From positions 5,792,501 to 5,856,500 of the forward strand of contig CAMQGK010000008.1 of NCBI GenBank assembly GCA_947000775.1: DNA of 64,000 bases. The letters run 5' to 3'. Numbering within the stretch: position 1 is the first letter of the stretch; each line of letters starts with the position of its first letter. Of this stretch, positions 61,110-64,000 are shown one piece after another. The notes under the pieces were generated by a model, which saw only the letters and a program-made list of their open reading frames with translations, ran no database searches and was not told where the DNA came from. The translations under genes were made by a program, and so were the position numbers. This stretch comes from Pterois miles. Lineage: Eukaryota > Chordata > Actinopteri > Perciformes > Scorpaenidae.

Positions 61110-62823
61110 TTTCATGTTACACATTTATTTTGGCTTCAAGCTTTGAGTAACAAAATGCAAATTAATACAAAATAAGCCATGAAAAAAACGACAATGAAAA
61201 ATATAGAAAGATAAACCTCTTATACAAAACTAAGTCCCAAAATAATCTACGAAGACACAGAAATAAAACAAAGAAATACCTTTAAGTTTGCTGTTTTTTT
61301 TTTGGCAGTGTAAAAGCAAAAAGTGGTTAAATTGACAGTGATTGGTCACATCAAACTGAAGTGCTGATAACTGAGATTGCATGGTCTGTGGGTGAAATAA
61401 AAACATCCGATCACATCAGTTTAGACAGGCAGTAGTTTAACAGAGTGGCTTGTACCTCATAATTCCTTCACAGGACTTTTTCTTGCTATAGTGTCACTGT
61501 GTTCTGTTACAAACTGGTGTCCAAATAGTCTAAATTTCCTGTATTTTTATGTGAAAATTCCTCTTTCGCCCCAAAAACAGTTTCTGCTCTCTGCTGTTTA
61601 GAAAAGTTACAAATACTCAACGGTGATAAGCTTTTGGGGTGATCCAGCCAGCCCCTCATCTACCAAATCTACAGTCATTTTCACAAAAATCATGACAGTA
61701 CATGTTCCCTGCGAGCAGAGCCACCACCATTTAAGAGGTCAACACAGATCCTTGGAAATAAACAGGACTACAATGTATTTACAGCTCTATGTGAAGGAAA
61801 AAAAAAAAACGGCTGACAAAAAACACATGAAGTCAAGCCTGTGCGTTTAACATTATTCAATGTGGCCTGACATTTGTTCCTGTTTCCAGCTTTCATTTTT
61901 ATGTTTGTTTGCATAGGACATCTCATAAGAGCGGAACTGAAACCTTTGGATCAACTTCCTCACACAGACATCCAAAAGGAGGGTTTGTCTCGATGTAAAT
62001 ATGTGAAACTGCATGGGTTACGGTACAGTAATACAGCTTCATAAACGGACGTAAATATCCATTCAAGTTTTACAACCGTGACTTTAAACAAATGGCAGTG
62101 GGTCGTATTAATATTATGATCAATTGCAAATTTGTCCAACTGCTTCTTGAGTTCTGTCCTACTCTACTAAAGTAAGAATTACTATTGACAAAACATAAAA
62201 ACGTCAAGGAAAAACCAAGAAACAAGCTCTTCAGTTCACATTGACTAAATCAGACCAAAATAATGCATTTTAAATGACATGACTGACATTTTAAAAAAGG
62301 AATCATTAAAACTCAAATGTAAATCCCTGCCAAGATTAACACTGATTAAATGCATTTCGCTCTAATTTTAAGGCATACCAAGAGGACTTGGTTCATGCAA
62401 AGTTTAAAAGTGCAGTGTGTAGCATTTGGCGGCATCTAGTGGTGCGGTTGCCGATTGCAACAGAGTCCCCCTTACTTTTAGAACAACGGAAGTCGAACAG
62501 TGGCTAGCGGCGCCATGGTTTTGCACTGTGGCTCACTTAGTTTCAGGTGATTATACACTAACGAAAACATAGTAATGGTGAATATTATATTCCATTTCAG
62601 CCAACAGATCCCCCGAAATGTTACACACTGTTCCTTTAAAATCTCGAAGCCATTTTACAGGACCTATAGTAAACGGTCAGGCAGTACAGTTATAGGATCA
62701 AGTATCATGGCGTACTGAGGCAAAAGGTGATTTGGGGCTCCAATGATGAGTAAATAAACCCAATGGCTGAGAGACAAGGAAAGGACGAGGACGTTTGTTC
62801 TCATGATTGCAGCTTCGAGCTTC
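61110..62823 (-). other. tp53: tp53 3' untranslated region and spacer
   Basis: No coding exon is seen. A candidate tp53 poly(A) signal (AATAAA on the minus strand) lies at about 61124-61129, which would give a 3' UTR of about 1.7 kb containing the MITE at 62405-62638. Earlier signals may be used. Confidence 0.4.
62405..62638. mobile_element. MITE in the tp53 3' region
   Basis: The left end aaaagtgcagtgtgtagcat and the right end atgttacacactgttccttt are inverted repeats. The interior (ggcggcatctagtggtgcgg, ttgccgattgcaacagagt) matches the copy at 26169-26440. Length is about 234 bases, no ORF. Confidence 0.75.
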
Positions 62824-64000
62824 TTAGTCGCTGTCACTCTTCTCTCCTCTTTGCAGGAGTCTCTTTCCACTGGAAGGCACAGCAATCTCATGCTTCACCT
62901 TGGTCTTACTTTTACTGTGAAAAGAAAACAGAACAAATCCAGTTAGTGTCAGGAATTGACGCAAATGTGACATATTTGTCTTATTTTAAATGGTTTTAAT
63001 GACAATAACCTCTATTGACCTGTGGTAGGTGGATTTAATTTAAACATTATACACAGTGACCTCTAGTGGCAGGAAATCTCTGTGGGACCACAGCAGTGGA
63101 GTTGAGGCTAAAATCCAGGTAGACATACAGTATGTTCAAAACAATGTGGGTTTAAAGCCCCTGTGAAACTGAGTTAAAGCATCTTTAACTTCTGTACAGA
63201 GCAGAGTACAGTTTAAAACAAATCCTTCAGTTCAACAGACAACTTAACCTCACCACATTGTTTTGGAAATAAAAACATTTTCAGGATGCACTTCTTACTT
63301 TTCTTTGTCAAGTAACTCCAGGCCATCATTGATTTTTTTCAACATCTCGTATCTCTCGCGCCCACGAACCTGGAGAGGAGAAAGATAAAAGGGGAATTAA
63401 TCAGACTTAATGAATCATTTTGTGAAGACGTATACTGTAATAAAAGCTGGATGTCTTTACTTACATGCAGAACAAACACATCCTTGTCCTTGTCCTCCTC
63501 CTCAGCACTGGAAGCCGACTTGGACTTCTTTATAGATGTTGTGTCGGGAGCCGGAGCGCTTTCTAAAGAAACAAAAGTGAGGTTATCAAGGGAACAGCAA
63601 GCAGGAACAGAAACTGAAATCTACAGCAATGCTACAAAAACTTACTCCGCTTCTTCGTTTGCTTAGTTCCGTTTTTTGTGCTATTTTCCTCCTCAGTCTT
63701 GCGGTCCCTGCCTGGACACGCACACACACGCACCTCGAAGCACCTCCGGCCCAAAACCAGTCCCCTAGAAGGAAGACGAAGGACGTTAAGGGTCAAAGTG
63801 TTTCCCTAGGCAGCGCAAAAAAAGAAAATCTAATAAGACAAGTAATACAAGTCATTGAGAGGGACATCCTTAGCAAAAACACACAAATGAGATGGATGAA
63901 TGAGAATGTTACAAATGTTAACCACGATAGCCAATTTCACCATGGCACTTTTTTATACCCAGAACATACAACCTGCCACCCCCCCCTCACATCTGTTAAA
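62824..64000 (-). CDS. tp53: Cellular tumour antigen p53, C-terminal exons (5' part beyond the window)
   Basis: Minus-strand exons are 63646-63764, 63465-63562, 63299-63369 and 62824-62914 (stop TAA at 62824-62826), in phase, encoding the last ~126 residues. The first exon has the end of the DNA-binding domain (LGRRCFEVRVCACPGRDRKT), with the residues equivalent to human Arg273, Arg280 and Arg282 all kept, then a basic nuclear localisation region (KQTKKRK). The second exon carries a Lys/Ser/Glu-rich linker ending DVFVLH. The third holds the tetramerisation helix (VRGRERYEMLKKINDGLELL). The last holds the basic regulatory tail ending SDSD. p53 is a tetrameric transcription factor of the DNA-damage response. 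The exon pattern matches human exons 8-11. The DNA-binding core and transactivation exons lie to the right of the window. Nothing looks damaged. Confidence 0.98.

Overview
The window is vertebrate nuclear DNA, most likely from a spiny-rayed (percomorph-type) bony fish. It has long GT-AG introns, abundant short non-autonomous DNA transposons and microsatellites, two copies of a tRNA-derived SINE resembling the AFC-type SINEs of percomorphs, and orthologues of vertebrate genes. It contains five gene models plus a possible minus-strand promoter near the left end.

Layout. 1-5820: no coding sequence seen. 5820-7500: a regulatory interval with a YY1-like ATGGCGG motif pointing left (candidate first exon of a minus-strand gene; zbtb4 is the divergent neighbour of POLR2A in mammals) and, pointing right, four CCAAT boxes and a TATA box. 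7791-19092 (+): complete polr2a, largest subunit of RNA polymerase II, 29 coding exons, about 1966 residues, with a CTD of about 52 heptads in one exon; 3' UTR to about 21615. 21617-27890: transposon-rich spacer. 28004/30510-36108 (+): capg, a three-repeat gelsolin-family actin capping protein. 38187-44318 (+): a B30.2/SPRY protein with no RING or B-box, preceded by three short Trp-containing helical repeats. 45130-48537 (-): a decayed or incompletely resolved type II C-type-lectin-like receptor. 49796-60655 (-): a signal-peptide protein with one C-type lectin-like domain interrupted by a Thr/Ser/Pro-rich insert, five fibronectin type III domains and a short C-terminal tail with no membrane span. 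62824 to beyond 64000 (-): the C-terminal third of tp53 (end of the DNA-binding domain, nuclear localisation signal, tetramerisation helix, basic tail).

The genes do not form an operon-like unit. polr2a and tp53 also lie near each other on human 17p13, so the two ends probably reflect old vertebrate synteny, while the middle (capg, B30.2 gene, two lectin-type genes) appears to be a fish-specific arrangement with immune-type receptors. Exon borders were set by hand from splice consensus, reading-phase agreement and recalled family sequences; they may be off by a base or two, and no database search was run.
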